Source: CAXXOK01 sp963663285
Lineage (GTDB): Bacteria > Bacillota > Clostridia > Christensenellales > Aristaeellaceae
DNA length: 64,000 nt
Direction of reading: 5' to 3'
NCBI GenBank assembly: GCA_963663285.2
Contig: CAXXNI010000004.1
Span: 372,001 to 436,000, forward strand
A program made the position numbers and the translations under genes. Below, in pieces: positions 17,396 to 25,765 of the stretch. Below the pieces are notes generated by a model, which was not told the origin of the DNA, did not search any database, and worked only from the letters and a program-made list of their open reading frames with translations. Numbering within the stretch: position 1 is the first letter of the stretch; every line of letters starts with the position of its first letter.

Positions 17396-17712
17396 TGCCG
17401 TGCGGTTTTTGGCGGAGCGTACCATGGGATTTTTCGGTTTAGGGGTGCGGACGCAAACGGACACTGGACGGGGGTATACTGGCAGCGTGGAAATGCGGGC
17501 GAAGCAAAACCGCCCGCGCAGCGTTTGGGCGGGAACCCACGGCGCGCATGTGCTGATGGGAAGGGCGAAGCAGCCTTTCACCCCGCAGGGTTCCCCGGCT
17601 GCCGGGCAAACCGCTTTCCACCGGCGGCAGGGCATGGTACCACCCCTTCCATGCCCGCCGCCTGCGTGCCGTGCGACGCGGCGCAACTGCTTTAGACGAG
17701 GTGAAGGAATGT
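17396..17712 (+). other. region between rpiB and the phage cassette
   Basis: About 317 bases with long but unconvincing open frames. No integrase remnant, attachment-site repeat or regulatory gene could be recognised. It must hold the left boundary of the phage cassette. Confidence 0.4.
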
Positions 17713-18531
17713 GTGGCTACGGACTGGTTGAAAATGCAGATGGAATATCTGCAAACGCCGGTAAGTCTGGCAGCGTTGGCGGAGCGGTATGGGCTGTCTG
17801 CCGCGCAGGTGCAGCGCCGCGCACGGCAGGAAAACTGGGCGAAGCTGAAAAAGGCGCTCCGCTTGATGGAAAAACAGCTGGACGGCGCGGTGGAGGTAAA
17901 GCAGCCTGCCGCGGGAAAGACCGCCGGAAACGATGCGCATTTACCGGACACAGGGAGAAACCGGCAAGGTAATGCACGGGCGCTAACTGCTGGAGAAACC
18001 GGGCGGAGCGTGCAGGCGGCTCCCGTGGCGGGAAACGCGGCAGAGCGCGGCGCACAGCTGACGGCCATCGGCGACCGGCTGACGGCGCTGCTGGCGCAGG
18101 CGACCAGTGAACTGGATAAGCAGGTGCTTTTGCACAAACGGCGCACGCGGGAGATGACCTACGAGGACCCGCAGGGCAAGGGTAAACCGATAGAGGAAAC
18201 CGTGGAAGAGCGCGTGCAGCTGGAAGTGGTGGATGCGCCCGTGAACAGCATGGGGCTGAAACACCTGAGCGATGCGCTGAAAATACTGCGGGAGGTGACC
18301 CGCGCCGACAGCGGCAGCGGCGAAAGTGTGCGGCTGGTGGCACAGCTGATGCAAAAGCTGGATGACGAGTCGAGGTTTGCGCGGGAGGAAAACGCTGAGC
18401 AGGCGTTAAATCCCGGTGAATTGGCTGTGGGTGCTATGGCGGCGGAAGCCGCTGGCAGCGCAGTTGCCGGGGAAACGGCAGCAGAAGCGGAACCCGCCGC
18501 GTGGGAAGAAGGCGAAACGCCGCCTTGCTAA
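17713..18531 (+). CDS. phage terminase small subunit (putative)
   Basis: About 272 residues. The N-terminal segment LAALAERYGLSAAQVQRRA is a helix-turn-helix of the kind used by terminase small subunits to bind the packaging site; it is preceded by DWLKMQMEYLQTP. A Lys/Ala linker and a helical middle follow (TAIGDRLTALLAQATSELDK, then NSMGLKHLSDALKILREV), which fits oligomerisation. The C-terminus is an Ala/Glu-rich tail. The start is uncertain: GTG at 17713 behind GAAGGAA is used, with GTG at 17701 or ATG at 17734 possible. It overlaps the large subunit gene by 31 bases. Confidence 0.7.
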   Translation: MATDWLKMQMEYLQTPVSLAALAERYGLSAAQVQRRARQENWAKLKKALRLMEKQLDGAVEVKQPAAGKTAGNDAHLPDTGRNRQGNARALTAGETGRSVQAAPVAGNAAERGAQLTAIGDRLTALLAQATSELDKQVLLHKRRTREMTYEDPQGKGKPIEETVEERVQLEVVDAPVNSMGLKHLSDALKILREVTRADSGSGESVRLVAQLMQKLDDESRFAREENAEQALNPGELAVGAMAAEAAGSAVAGETAAEAEPAAWEEGETPPC

Positions 18532-19763
18532 GCGAAAAGCAGCGCCAGTACCGCCGCTGTGCGACCCGCCCGTGGAACATTAAAACCGGTGCGACGCGCA
18601 GCGGCAAAACCTACGGAGATTATTTTTTACTGCCCAAACGCCTGCTGGACGGGTGCGGCAAGCCGGGGCTGAATGTGCTGCTCGGCAGCACGAAAGGCAC
18701 GCTGCAGCGCAACCTGATTCTGCCGATGCAGGCGATTTACGGCTGCGAGCTGGTTAGCGACATCCACAGCGACAACACCGCCGTGCTCTTTGGGCAGCGG
18801 TGTTTTTGCCTGGGGGCGGACAGCATACGGCAGGTGAACCGCCTGCGCGGCGCGAGCATTAAATACGGCTACGGCGACGAGGTAACCACGTGGAACCGCG
18901 AAGTGTTTGAAATGCTTAAAAGCAGGCTGGATAAGGAATACAGCCTGTTTGACGGCACCTGCAACCCGGAAGGGCCGACCCACTGGTTTAAGCGGTTTCT
19001 CGACCGGGGCGGCGATACGCTCTACCAGCAAGCGTACACCATCGGAGATAATCCTTTCAACCCGCCCGCGGTGGTGGCGCGTATGAAGCAGGATTATGCG
19101 GGTACGGTGTATTACGACCGGTACATTCGCGGCCTGTGGGTGGCGGCAGAGGGTGCGGTATACCGTGCGTTTGCCGATCAGCCATCCCGGTTCGTACTGA
19201 CCGACAGCGAGGCGGCTAATACGCCGCTGGCAACGGCGACCATCGGTGTGGATTTTGGGGGCAACGGCAGCGGACACGCGTTTTGCTGCTGCGGCTTTAC
19301 CAAGGGCTTTCGCGGCATTATCACGCTGTCGGAGTGGTACCACAAGGGCGAAATCACCCCGGACCGGCTGGAAAGCGCCTTTGTGGATTTTGCGCGCGAG
19401 TGCCGCACGCTTTTTCAGGCGCGGGTGGCGTATTGCGACAGCGCTGAAACGACGCTGATCCTTGGCCTGCGCGCTGCCTGCATGCGCGAGCGTGTCGGCG
19501 TGGAGGTGCGCAAGGCGCGTAAAAGCCCTGTGAACGGGCGCATCCGTTTTCTGTGCCGGATGATGGCAGCCGGGCGGTACCATATTGCGCAAAGCTGCCT
19601 GCATACCCGGCAGGCGCTGGCCGAGGCGCTTTGGGACGCGCGCCACACCACCGAGGATGTGCGGCTGGATAACGGCACCACCAACATCGACAGTCTGGAT
19701 GCGCTGGAATATGCGTTTGAACCCTTTATGGAGGATATGACAGCCATCCGGGTACGGCCATAG
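18501..19763 (+). CDS. phage terminase large subunit, PBSX type
   Basis: This is the DNA-packaging motor and nuclease. In the 420-residue protein Walker A is GATRSGKT (residues 30-37), the Walker B/DE pair is in YGYGDEV (Asp126-Glu127), and the RNase H-like nuclease domain begins with Asp251 in IGVDFGGNGSGHAF and continues with a conserved CDSAE segment. All key residues are present, so it looks active. GTG at 18501 is taken as the start; TTG at 18525, just before SEKQRQY, would match homologues as well. Confidence 0.9.
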   Translation: MGRRRNAALLSEKQRQYRRCATRPWNIKTGATRSGKTYGDYFLLPKRLLDGCGKPGLNVLLGSTKGTLQRNLILPMQAIYGCELVSDIHSDNTAVLFGQRCFCLGADSIRQVNRLRGASIKYGYGDEVTTWNREVFEMLKSRLDKEYSLFDGTCNPEGPTHWFKRFLDRGGDTLYQQAYTIGDNPFNPPAVVARMKQDYAGTVYYDRYIRGLWVAAEGAVYRAFADQPSRFVLTDSEAANTPLATATIGVDFGGNGSGHAFCCCGFTKGFRGIITLSEWYHKGEITPDRLESAFVDFARECRTLFQARVAYCDSAETTLILGLRAACMRERVGVEVRKARKSPVNGRIRFLCRMMAAGRYHIAQSCLHTRQALAEALWDARHTTEDVRLDNGTTNIDSLDALEYAFEPFMEDMTAIRVRP

Positions 19764-19805
19764 CAAAGGCTTTTATCAGGGAATGAGAAGAAACCGGAGG
19801 CGACT

Positions 19806-21230
19806 ATGGAAAACGCAACGATATTGGAATACCTGGATAAACTGGGCTACCGTACCCCCGCGGACGATTTTGGTATCCATATCCAGAGGTATCTGGGCTG
19901 GTACCGCGGCTATGTACCGGATTTTCACGATTACACGATGCGTGTGGGCACAACGCGGCGCACGCAGACGCGCTACCATCTGGGCATGGCGAAAACCATC
20001 TGCGAGGATTTGGCAACGCTGCTGCTGAACGAAAAGGTGCAGCTGAACGCGGCGGGTTTTCCCGCGCTTTCGCACATACTGGAGCAAAACGCGTTTATGG
20101 AGCGTGCCAACCGCTTGGTGGAATGGACCATGGCGCTGGGCACGGGCGCGCTGGTGGAGTATTTGGATGGGCATGGCCGCCCGACGATTGATTACATCCG
20201 CGGCGACCGCATTTTTCCGCTGAAGTGGGACGGCGATCACATTACCGAGTGCGCCTTTGGCAGCCGCCGGGTGATGGGGCAGGGGAAAAACGCGAGGGAA
20301 GGGTACTATGTGCAAATCCACGCTCACGGCGCGGAGGGGTACACAATCCGCAACGCGTGGCTGAACGAGCAGGGCGAGGCGCTGCCTGCCCCGGAAGGCG
20401 TGCAAGCGCAGAGCCGCCCTTCGCCCGTGCCGCTGTTTCAAATTCTCAGGCCAAACATCGTCAACGCTGTCGCGCCGGATTCGCCCATGGGGATGAGCGT
20501 GTTCGGTATGGCGATTGATCAGCTGAAGGCTGCCGACTTAGTGTTTGACAGCTATGTGAACGAGTTTATCCTGGGTAAAAAGCGCGTGATGGTGCCACAG
20601 TCGCTGGCCAGCATCGAAATGCAGCAGGACGGCTCTCTCCAGCCGATTTTCGATCCCAGCGATGTGCTGATTTACGTATACCAGCAAAGTCAGGACGGTA
20701 CGGACGATTTAAAACCGCTGGATATGACCCTGCGTGCCGCCGAGCACGAGGCGGGCTTGCAGCGGATGATTGATCTGCTGTCTAAAAAGTGTGGCTTGGG
20801 CACCGGGCGCTACCGCTTTGACGGGATGGTAGCAAAAACGGCGACCGAGGTGATCAGCGAACAGAGTGATTTGTACCAAAGCCTGAAACGCAACGAAAAG
20901 CCCATCAAGCGTGCGCTGTGCGGCATGGTGGACGCTTTAAGCTGGCTTTCGGGCGGCGCTGCGCACGTGGAAACGAGCGTCGCGTTTGACGATTCCGTCA
21001 TCGAGGACGCGGGCGCGGCGGTGGAACGCACGCTAAAGTTGGTCAACGGCGGCCTGAAAAGCCGCAAGCGCGCTATTATGGAGCTTTCGCACTGCTCCGA
21101 GGCCGAGGCGGAAAAGCAGTTGCGAGAGATACTGGCTGAGCAGCGCGGCGAAAGCGGCGCGACGCCGGAGGAAAGCGAAGCGTATCCGGAGGGAGAAAAT
21201 CCGCTGGAGGAAGCCTTTATCGGTGATTGA
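19806..21230 (+). CDS. phage portal protein, SPP1-type
   Basis: A 474-residue protein of the SPP1 gp6/Phage_portal_2 class, the dodecameric ring through which DNA enters the head. Features include the N-terminal helical region with RTQTRYHLGMAKTICEDLATLLLNE, the RGDRIFPLKWDGD stretch, the stem/clip region with MGMSVFGMAIDQLKAADLVFD, and a helical C-terminal crown. The C-terminus is acidic. GGAGG precedes the ATG. The head-morphogenesis (MuF-like) gene that usually follows a portal in this lineage is absent. Confidence 0.88.
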   Translation: MENATILEYLDKLGYRTPADDFGIHIQRYLGWYRGYVPDFHDYTMRVGTTRRTQTRYHLGMAKTICEDLATLLLNEKVQLNAAGFPALSHILEQNAFMERANRLVEWTMALGTGALVEYLDGHGRPTIDYIRGDRIFPLKWDGDHITECAFGSRRVMGQGKNAREGYYVQIHAHGAEGYTIRNAWLNEQGEALPAPEGVQAQSRPSPVPLFQILRPNIVNAVAPDSPMGMSVFGMAIDQLKAADLVFDSYVNEFILGKKRVMVPQSLASIEMQQDGSLQPIFDPSDVLIYVYQQSQDGTDDLKPLDMTLRAAEHEAGLQRMIDLLSKKCGLGTGRYRFDGMVAKTATEVISEQSDLYQSLKRNEKPIKRALCGMVDALSWLSGGAAHVETSVAFDDSVIEDAGAAVERTLKLVNGGLKSRKRAIMELSHCSEAEAEKQLREILAEQRGESGATPEESEAYPEGENPLEEAFIGD

Positions 21231-21426
21231 TATTCCGGGAAATGCGTCAAACCGCAAGGTGCGGCGTTTTTTCATACCCCGGTAACCCGATAGGAAAACC
21301 GGGGAAACGGGCGACGGCCCGGCGTGCCCTGCGGCGCGCGATACGGAACATGCCGACGGGCAGAAAACGGAACGGCGGGGGCGGCAAGGATGCCGCCCCT
21401 TTGCCGTGGACAAGGAGGATAACCCC
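21231..21426 (+). promoter_or_regulatory. 196-base hairpin-rich gap between portal and scaffold
   Basis: Three hairpins occur in succession: CCGCA-AGG-TGCGG followed by CGTTTTTT (21252-21272), CCCCGGT/ACCGGGG (around 21277-21306), and GGGGCGGCA-AGGA-TGCCGCCCC (21378-21399) followed by TTT. The first has a full intrinsic-terminator form. They may set the ratio of packaging genes to capsid genes. No gene remnant is recognised. Confidence 0.6.
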
Positions 21427-22038
21427 ATGCCAAATTTGCCGGAAAACTACCGCGGCGAAGCGGATGCACAAACCCAAAGCCCCGCACAACCGAATACCGA
21501 AGCGCAACCCCCTATGGAAGCAGGGGAAACAACCAATGACCTGACCGCAGAAAACAGCCTGACGGAAACGCTGCTGAAAGCTGTGCAGGATCGTACCCGC
21601 CGCGCCGAAAGCAGCGTGCTGCGCTCCATGGCTGAGCAAAACGGTATGCCGGAAACCGAACTGGCTGCTCTGCTGCAAAAAGCCCGCGAAACCGAACCGG
21701 TTGCTTTGCCTCCGGATTTACAGGCCAAGCTGGAGGCGGCGCAGCAAAGCGCCGACCGCCGTTTGCTGATGGCCGAGGTGAAAACCGTCGGCGCGGAAAT
21801 GGGGCTGGTGGACGCGGAGGTTGCCCTGCAGCTGATGGATTCCGGCGCGATGACCATCGGGGAGGATGGCGCGGTCAGCGGCGTGAAAGAGGCGCTTTTG
21901 GCGCTGAAAGCACGTAAAGCCTATCTGTTCGCCCCGGCGCAAAACGCATGGGCGCAGCGGGTATCCGGCAGCGGCGCGCAGCCGATGAGCGGCGTGGAGG
22001 AAGCCTTTTACCGCAAAAACCCCACTCTTCGTAAGTAA
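21427..22038 (+). CDS. phage scaffolding protein
   Basis: A 203-residue, acidic, mostly helical protein with a disordered Gln/Pro/Glu-rich N-terminus and a central coiled-coil-like stretch (ETLLKAVQDRTRRAESSV; LQAKLEAAQQSADRRLLMAE). The segment GLVDAEVALQLMD followed by AVSGVKEALLALKARKAYLF is a common pattern in phage scaffold proteins encoded before the major capsid gene. The ATG at 21427 follows AAGGAGG. Position between portal and capsid supports the call. Confidence 0.78.
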   Translation: MPNLPENYRGEADAQTQSPAQPNTEAQPPMEAGETTNDLTAENSLTETLLKAVQDRTRRAESSVLRSMAEQNGMPETELAALLQKARETEPVALPPDLQAKLEAAQQSADRRLLMAEVKTVGAEMGLVDAEVALQLMDSGAMTIGEDGAVSGVKEALLALKARKAYLFAPAQNAWAQRVSGSGAQPMSGVEEAFYRKNPTLRK

Positions 22039-22059
22039 ACAAACAGGAGGAAAACCATT

Positions 22060-23145
22060 ATGGCACAAGATTTGCAGGATCGTTACAGCGATCTGGTGCT
22101 CGCCAAACTGCGCGGCGAGCTGGTACTCAAGGACGGCGTGATTTTTAACAACGACTATGACGGCGACCCAGCCGCGGGCGCGGTGCAGATACCCACCCGC
22201 GACGATGAGGTAGCCGCCAGCGATTACGACCGCGCGACCGGCCTTGCGCCCACTACGGGCAACACGGCCTACACTACCTTGCCCATCAACAAGGATAAGG
22301 CGGTCAACGAGATTATCGACGGCTACGAAGCCGCTGCCGTGCCCGACCATCTGGTGGCCGAGCGGCTGGACAGCGCCGGGTATTCCTTAAGCCGCGCCAT
22401 GGATACCGACGGTGCGACCGAGCTGCTGGGCGCGGGCAGTGTGGTAAGCGTAAGCCTGCTGGATAAGGACAACGTGTACGGCGTGCTGGTGGATCAGCGC
22501 ACGCAGATGAGCCGGGACAACATACCCGCTATGGGCCGCTATGCCCTGTGCACGCCGGAGGTAATTGCCGCCGTGGTGCGCAGCCCCGAGTTTACGCAGG
22601 CCAGCAGCCTGGGCGATGAGGTGAAGCAGTCCGGCGCCATTGGCCGCATCGCGGGCTTTAACATCATCGAGTTCAACGACAACACCGCCAACCTCGCCAT
22701 GATCTGCGGGCATCCGCGCTTTGCCACCCGCGTTAAGGCATGGCAGTCGCCGGTGCGTTTGCAGAGTCTGGATGGCAGCGGTCAGTACATCGGCGCAAGC
22801 GCGGTGCAGGGCCGTATGGTGTACGCCCACAAGGTGCTGCGGCAAAAAGGCGTGCGCTGTGTGTACGCCCCGGATGTCGTATTGCTGACTGCCGTGGCAG
22901 GCGCAAGCGAAGGCACGACGGTATTGACCGTAAGCGATGCAAGCGGTGCGGGCAGCTACGCTTACACCCTTAACCCCGGTACGCGCGCGGTATGCGGCGC
23001 GGTATACGCCGGTACGGCGCTGGAAAGCGGCGTAACTGAAGTGGATGTTGCCGCCGGAGATGTGGTGGAAGTGGTTGGCCTGACCGACGGCAAAGTGGTA
23101 TCGGCGGGCTACCTGACGCTGACAGCGGCGGGCATTAAGGCGTAA
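22060..23145 (+). CDS. phage major capsid protein
   Basis: A 361-residue coat protein. The N-terminal YSDLVLAKLRGEL, the GAVQIPTRDDEV segment and the PINKDKAVNEIIDGYEAAAV stretch recall HK97-fold coat proteins of clostridial siphophages. Residues from about 275 onward (VVLLTAVAGASEGTTVLTV) form an extra beta-rich module, possibly an Ig-like surface domain. AGGAGG lies before the ATG. A scaffold gene upstream replaces the need for a protease or delta domain. Confidence 0.82.
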   Translation: MAQDLQDRYSDLVLAKLRGELVLKDGVIFNNDYDGDPAAGAVQIPTRDDEVAASDYDRATGLAPTTGNTAYTTLPINKDKAVNEIIDGYEAAAVPDHLVAERLDSAGYSLSRAMDTDGATELLGAGSVVSVSLLDKDNVYGVLVDQRTQMSRDNIPAMGRYALCTPEVIAAVVRSPEFTQASSLGDEVKQSGAIGRIAGFNIIEFNDNTANLAMICGHPRFATRVKAWQSPVRLQSLDGSGQYIGASAVQGRMVYAHKVLRQKGVRCVYAPDVVLLTAVAGASEGTTVLTVSDASGAGSYAYTLNPGTRAVCGAVYAGTALESGVTEVDVAAGDVVEVVGLTDGKVVSAGYLTLTAAGIKA

Positions 23146-23146
23146 T

Positions 23147-23494
23147 ATGGCGGCGCTGACAAGTGAAGCCTATGCCGAAATTACAGGCGAAACCGCGCCG
23201 GAGGATTTTGCGGTTTGTCTGGATATGGCACAGGGGATGCTGGATGCGCGCACCCTTTGCTTTTACGCAAACCGCGACCCGGCAACCCTGCCGGGGCAAA
23301 TCCAGCGGATGCTGACGCTGTATCTGGCGTACCAAACGCAGGCGGTCAGCCTTGCGGGCGGAACCATCGAAACCCCGCTGACCAGCGGCAGCCTTGGAAA
23401 ATTCAGCTTTACCACCGGCGTTGGCAACAGCGCGCACTGCCCCGCGGCAGCGGCGCTGCTGCCGCTGCTGGTAAGCTATGCACGCTGCGAATAG
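23147..23494 (+). CDS. phage head-tail connector protein
   Basis: A 115-residue protein that starts one base after the capsid stop. The helical N-terminus (TSEAYAEITGETAPEDFAVCLDMAQGMLDART) and position match the HK97 gp6/SPP1 gp15-type head-tail adaptor that docks under the portal. The identification rests mainly on size and gene order. Confidence 0.65.
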   Translation: MAALTSEAYAEITGETAPEDFAVCLDMAQGMLDARTLCFYANRDPATLPGQIQRMLTLYLAYQTQAVSLAGGTIETPLTSGSLGKFSFTTGVGNSAHCPAAAALLPLLVSYARCE

Positions 23495-23545
23495 CTTAAG
23501 TCTCTATCGCATAAGCGCAGAGCAGCGGACGGTAACGTTTTAGCG

Positions 23546-23605
23546 ATGCGGCTGACCTGGTACGGCAAGCCCTACGGGCATGCCTGCCGGGTCGGCCTCC
23601 CTTAG
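23546..23605 (+). CDS. possible 19-residue peptide
   Basis: A short frame MRLTWYGKPYGHACRVGLP fills part of the 147-base gap between the connector and the next gene. It has no strong ribosome site and could be chance or a remnant. It is noted only because the gap is otherwise empty. Confidence 0.15.
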   Translation: MRLTWYGKPYGHACRVGLP

Positions 23606-23641
23606 CAAAACAACACGATATGCGCAAAGGAGGAACCCCCG

Positions 23642-23974
23642 ATGCGACCCATTCCCCGCGCGCTGCTGCCCCACAGCGCAGTGCTTTACACGGCGGAAAC
23701 AGATGCCGAAGGTACGCGCACCCTGACCCTTGCTGCGCAGCTTAGCCGCATACGCGTGGAGCCGGAAAGCGCCCAAACCCTGACGGCGGATGAAACCCAA
23801 AGCAGCCAAAACGCGCTACTAATTTACGATATGCGCAGCAGTTTGCCAAAGCATACGGCGTTTGCCGTGGGGCAGTACATACAGGCACAGGAGGCTCTAT
23901 ACCGCGTAGAGGCGGTGAAAGCGTACTTTGATGGCAGGCGGCTGCACCATGTGGAGTTGGAACTGCGCGGCTGA
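23642..23974 (+). CDS. phage minor capsid/head-closure protein (Minor_capsid_1-like)
   Basis: A 110-residue protein starting MRPIPRALLPHSAVLY, matching the pattern of small minor-capsid proteins that lie second after the capsid in Firmicute siphophages and close the head. It ends with a beta-rich YRVEAVKAYFDGRRLHHVELEL. AAAGGAGG precedes the ATG. Confidence 0.7.
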   Translation: MRPIPRALLPHSAVLYTAETDAEGTRTLTLAAQLSRIRVEPESAQTLTADETQSSQNALLIYDMRSSLPKHTAFAVGQYIQAQEALYRVEAVKAYFDGRRLHHVELELRG

Positions 23975-23998
23975 TGGCGGGATAAAACGGAGGAAACC

Positions 23999-24352
23999 AT
24001 GTTAAAAACAACCGTGACCCTTACGGTAAATCCAAGCGGTGCGTGCGCAAAGCAGCCGGATACCCTGCGCAAGGCGCTGGCAAAGGTAAGTCAGGCCGTA
24101 CTTACGGATTGCAACCGCTACGCCCGTGATGATACAGGCGCGCTGATTGCAAGCTCGTATGCCGCCAGCGATGTACAGGCGGGAAAGCTGGTATGGAATA
24201 CGCCCTATGCGCGCCGTGTGTACTACACCGGAACGCCCAAACGGGGCCGGAACCCCGGAGCGAGCCTACGCTGGGGCCAGAAAGCCAAAGTCCTGCATGT
24301 GCAAACATGGGCGCGCCTTGCGGCGCAGCTATTGGGCGGTGAAAGCAAATGA
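23999..24352 (+). CDS. phage minor capsid/tail-joining protein (Minor_capsid_2-like)
   Basis: A 117-residue protein with DTLRKALAKVSQAVLTDCNRY, followed by YAARRVYY-like and GRNPGASLRWGQKAK segments. This pattern is typical of the small neck protein encoded between head closure and tail terminator. CGGAGG precedes the ATG. Its stop overlaps the next start (ATGA). Confidence 0.7.
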   Translation: MLKTTVTLTVNPSGACAKQPDTLRKALAKVSQAVLTDCNRYARDDTGALIASSYAASDVQAGKLVWNTPYARRVYYTGTPKRGRNPGASLRWGQKAKVLHVQTWARLAAQLLGGESK

Positions 24353-24735
24353 GCATACAGGTGCAGGTACTTACCGCCCTGCGGGGGATGATCGACGCGC
24401 TGGCTCCGTTTGCGGCGGTTACCATGGGCGCGCTGCCCGCGCAAAACGGGTTGAGCCTTGTGGCGACATCGGGGCAGACGGCGCAGGAGACGCTAGCGGG
24501 CGGTGCAACCGTTACGCTGGATGTAGCGCTGAACAGCAAGCACGAAAGCCGCCAAATGGCGCTGGATACCCTGTGCCGGATTCATGAGGCGCTGGGGAAA
24601 ACAAGCGATCTGCCCAGCGGCGAGGGCTGGCAGATGATTGCGGTAAGCACCGCCGGTGCACCGGGCTATGTGGCAAGGGACGATGCGCACTGGCTGTATG
24701 GCAGTGCCCTCGCGGTGCGCTATGTGATGGAGTAA
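24349..24735 (+). CDS. phage minor capsid/tail terminator protein (Minor_capsid_3-like)
   Basis: A 128-residue protein. Gene order and size suggest the tail-terminator ring at the head-tail joint. The C-terminus WLYGSALAVRYVME is beta-rich, as in that family. It is translationally coupled to the preceding gene by ATGA. Confidence 0.65.
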   Translation: MSIQVQVLTALRGMIDALAPFAAVTMGALPAQNGLSLVATSGQTAQETLAGGATVTLDVALNSKHESRQMALDTLCRIHEALGKTSDLPSGEGWQMIAVSTAGAPGYVARDDAHWLYGSALAVRYVME

Positions 24736-24812
24736 GGTGACTATGCGGGCTTGTTGCGCCCGCCCCGGCAACAACAGCGGCGTGGACCCGCCGCGATAAG
24801 GAGGAACGACCC

Positions 24813-25295
24813 GTGAAAATTACCCGAAACCTGATCCGCGAATACTATGGCATTCCAGCGGATAGCGACGTTGCGTATTACTACGTCAACGCCGGATTTA
24901 TGAAATGCAATGAGGATAACAACCCCAAGGTGGATAAAACCGCCTTTATCGGCGATACCAACAGTACATGCACTGTGACCGGCTATGAAAACGGCTGGGC
25001 GTATGAAGCGCAGTATGTGCAGGGCGATCCTGTGGTGGATGATCTGGCGGCAATTGCCCGGGAGCAGAAAACCGGTGCGGAAAGCCAGCGCGAGTTAATC
25101 AGTGTGGATATGGCGGCTCCTGTGGAAGGGCAAAGCGGCGTGTACAAGGCGCGCAGGGCGGTAATTGCTGTAGAAGCGACGCCACCCGCCGGAGACCCCA
25201 AGAGCATTGTAACGCTGAGCGGCACCTTCCACCAGAGTGGGGATTTGACGCAGGGCACCTTTGATACAGCCAGTAAAACCTTTGCCGCTGCGTAA
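24813..25295 (+). CDS. phage major tail (tube) protein
   Basis: A 160-residue protein with VAYYYVNAGFMKCNEDNNPKV, YENGWAYEAQYVQGDPVVDD and a beta-rich C-terminus ending GTFHQSGDLTQGTFD, consistent with a siphophage tail-tube monomer. It begins with GTG after AAGGAGG. Its position before the two tail-assembly genes and the tape measure supports the call. Confidence 0.78.
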   Translation: MKITRNLIREYYGIPADSDVAYYYVNAGFMKCNEDNNPKVDKTAFIGDTNSTCTVTGYENGWAYEAQYVQGDPVVDDLAAIAREQKTGAESQRELISVDMAAPVEGQSGVYKARRAVIAVEATPPAGDPKSIVTLSGTFHQSGDLTQGTFDTASKTFAAA

Positions 25296-25426
25296 GCGGC
25301 AATTTCCCTGTCCCGCGGTGCGTCGGACGGTGCGTATTTGCGCTGTGACACACTTTGTTTGCCAGTGATGAAGCGGTTTTCACCGCGCCGCCGCAGGGTG
25401 GGGCATGAACACAAAGGGAGAAAAGC

Positions 25427-25765
25427 ATGAGGACACTGCAACTGCGGGTGGAAACCCCGGAAATTTGCATTAACGGGCATATGTTTGCGCTGCAGCTGAC
25501 CGATCTGGAATTGTACAGCCGGGCGCAAGCCCTGCTGGAATGCCTGACGCAGCTGGATAAGCAGCCCCGCACGGCGGAGGAACTGCTGGCCGCTACGGGC
25601 GACGTAGCAGCGCTGCTGGAAGCGGCGCTGGGCGCGGGCGCGATGGGCATAATCGGCGATGGAAAACCCGTAAACCTGCCGCTGGCCATTGAGTGGCTGG
25701 GGGCGCTGGCGCAGGAGGCGGCGCAGCACTATACGGACATAGCGCTGGATGATGAGGATGACTAA
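25427..25765 (+). CDS. phage tail assembly chaperone (gp14-like)
   Basis: A 112-residue acidic protein ending in DIALDDEDD. It occupies the slot of the tail-assembly chaperone and overlaps the next gene by 17 bases in another frame, an arrangement known from such gene pairs. In many phages the pair is joined by a programmed frameshift; here the second gene has its own ATGs, so a shift is not required. Confidence 0.65.
   Translation: MRTLQLRVETPEICINGHMFALQLTDLELYSRAQALLECLTQLDKQPRTAEELLAATGDVAALLEAALGAGAMGIIGDGKPVNLPLAIEWLGALAQEAAQHYTDIALDDEDD

Noticed and set aside
17400..17972. 190-codon frame before the terminase small subunit
   Set aside because: It overlaps the terminase in another frame, has no ribosome site and no recognisable domain.
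25749..25765. Programmed frameshift joining the tail chaperone and Gp15 genes
   Set aside because: The overlap is only 17 bases, no clear slippery heptamer was seen, and the second gene has its own start codons.
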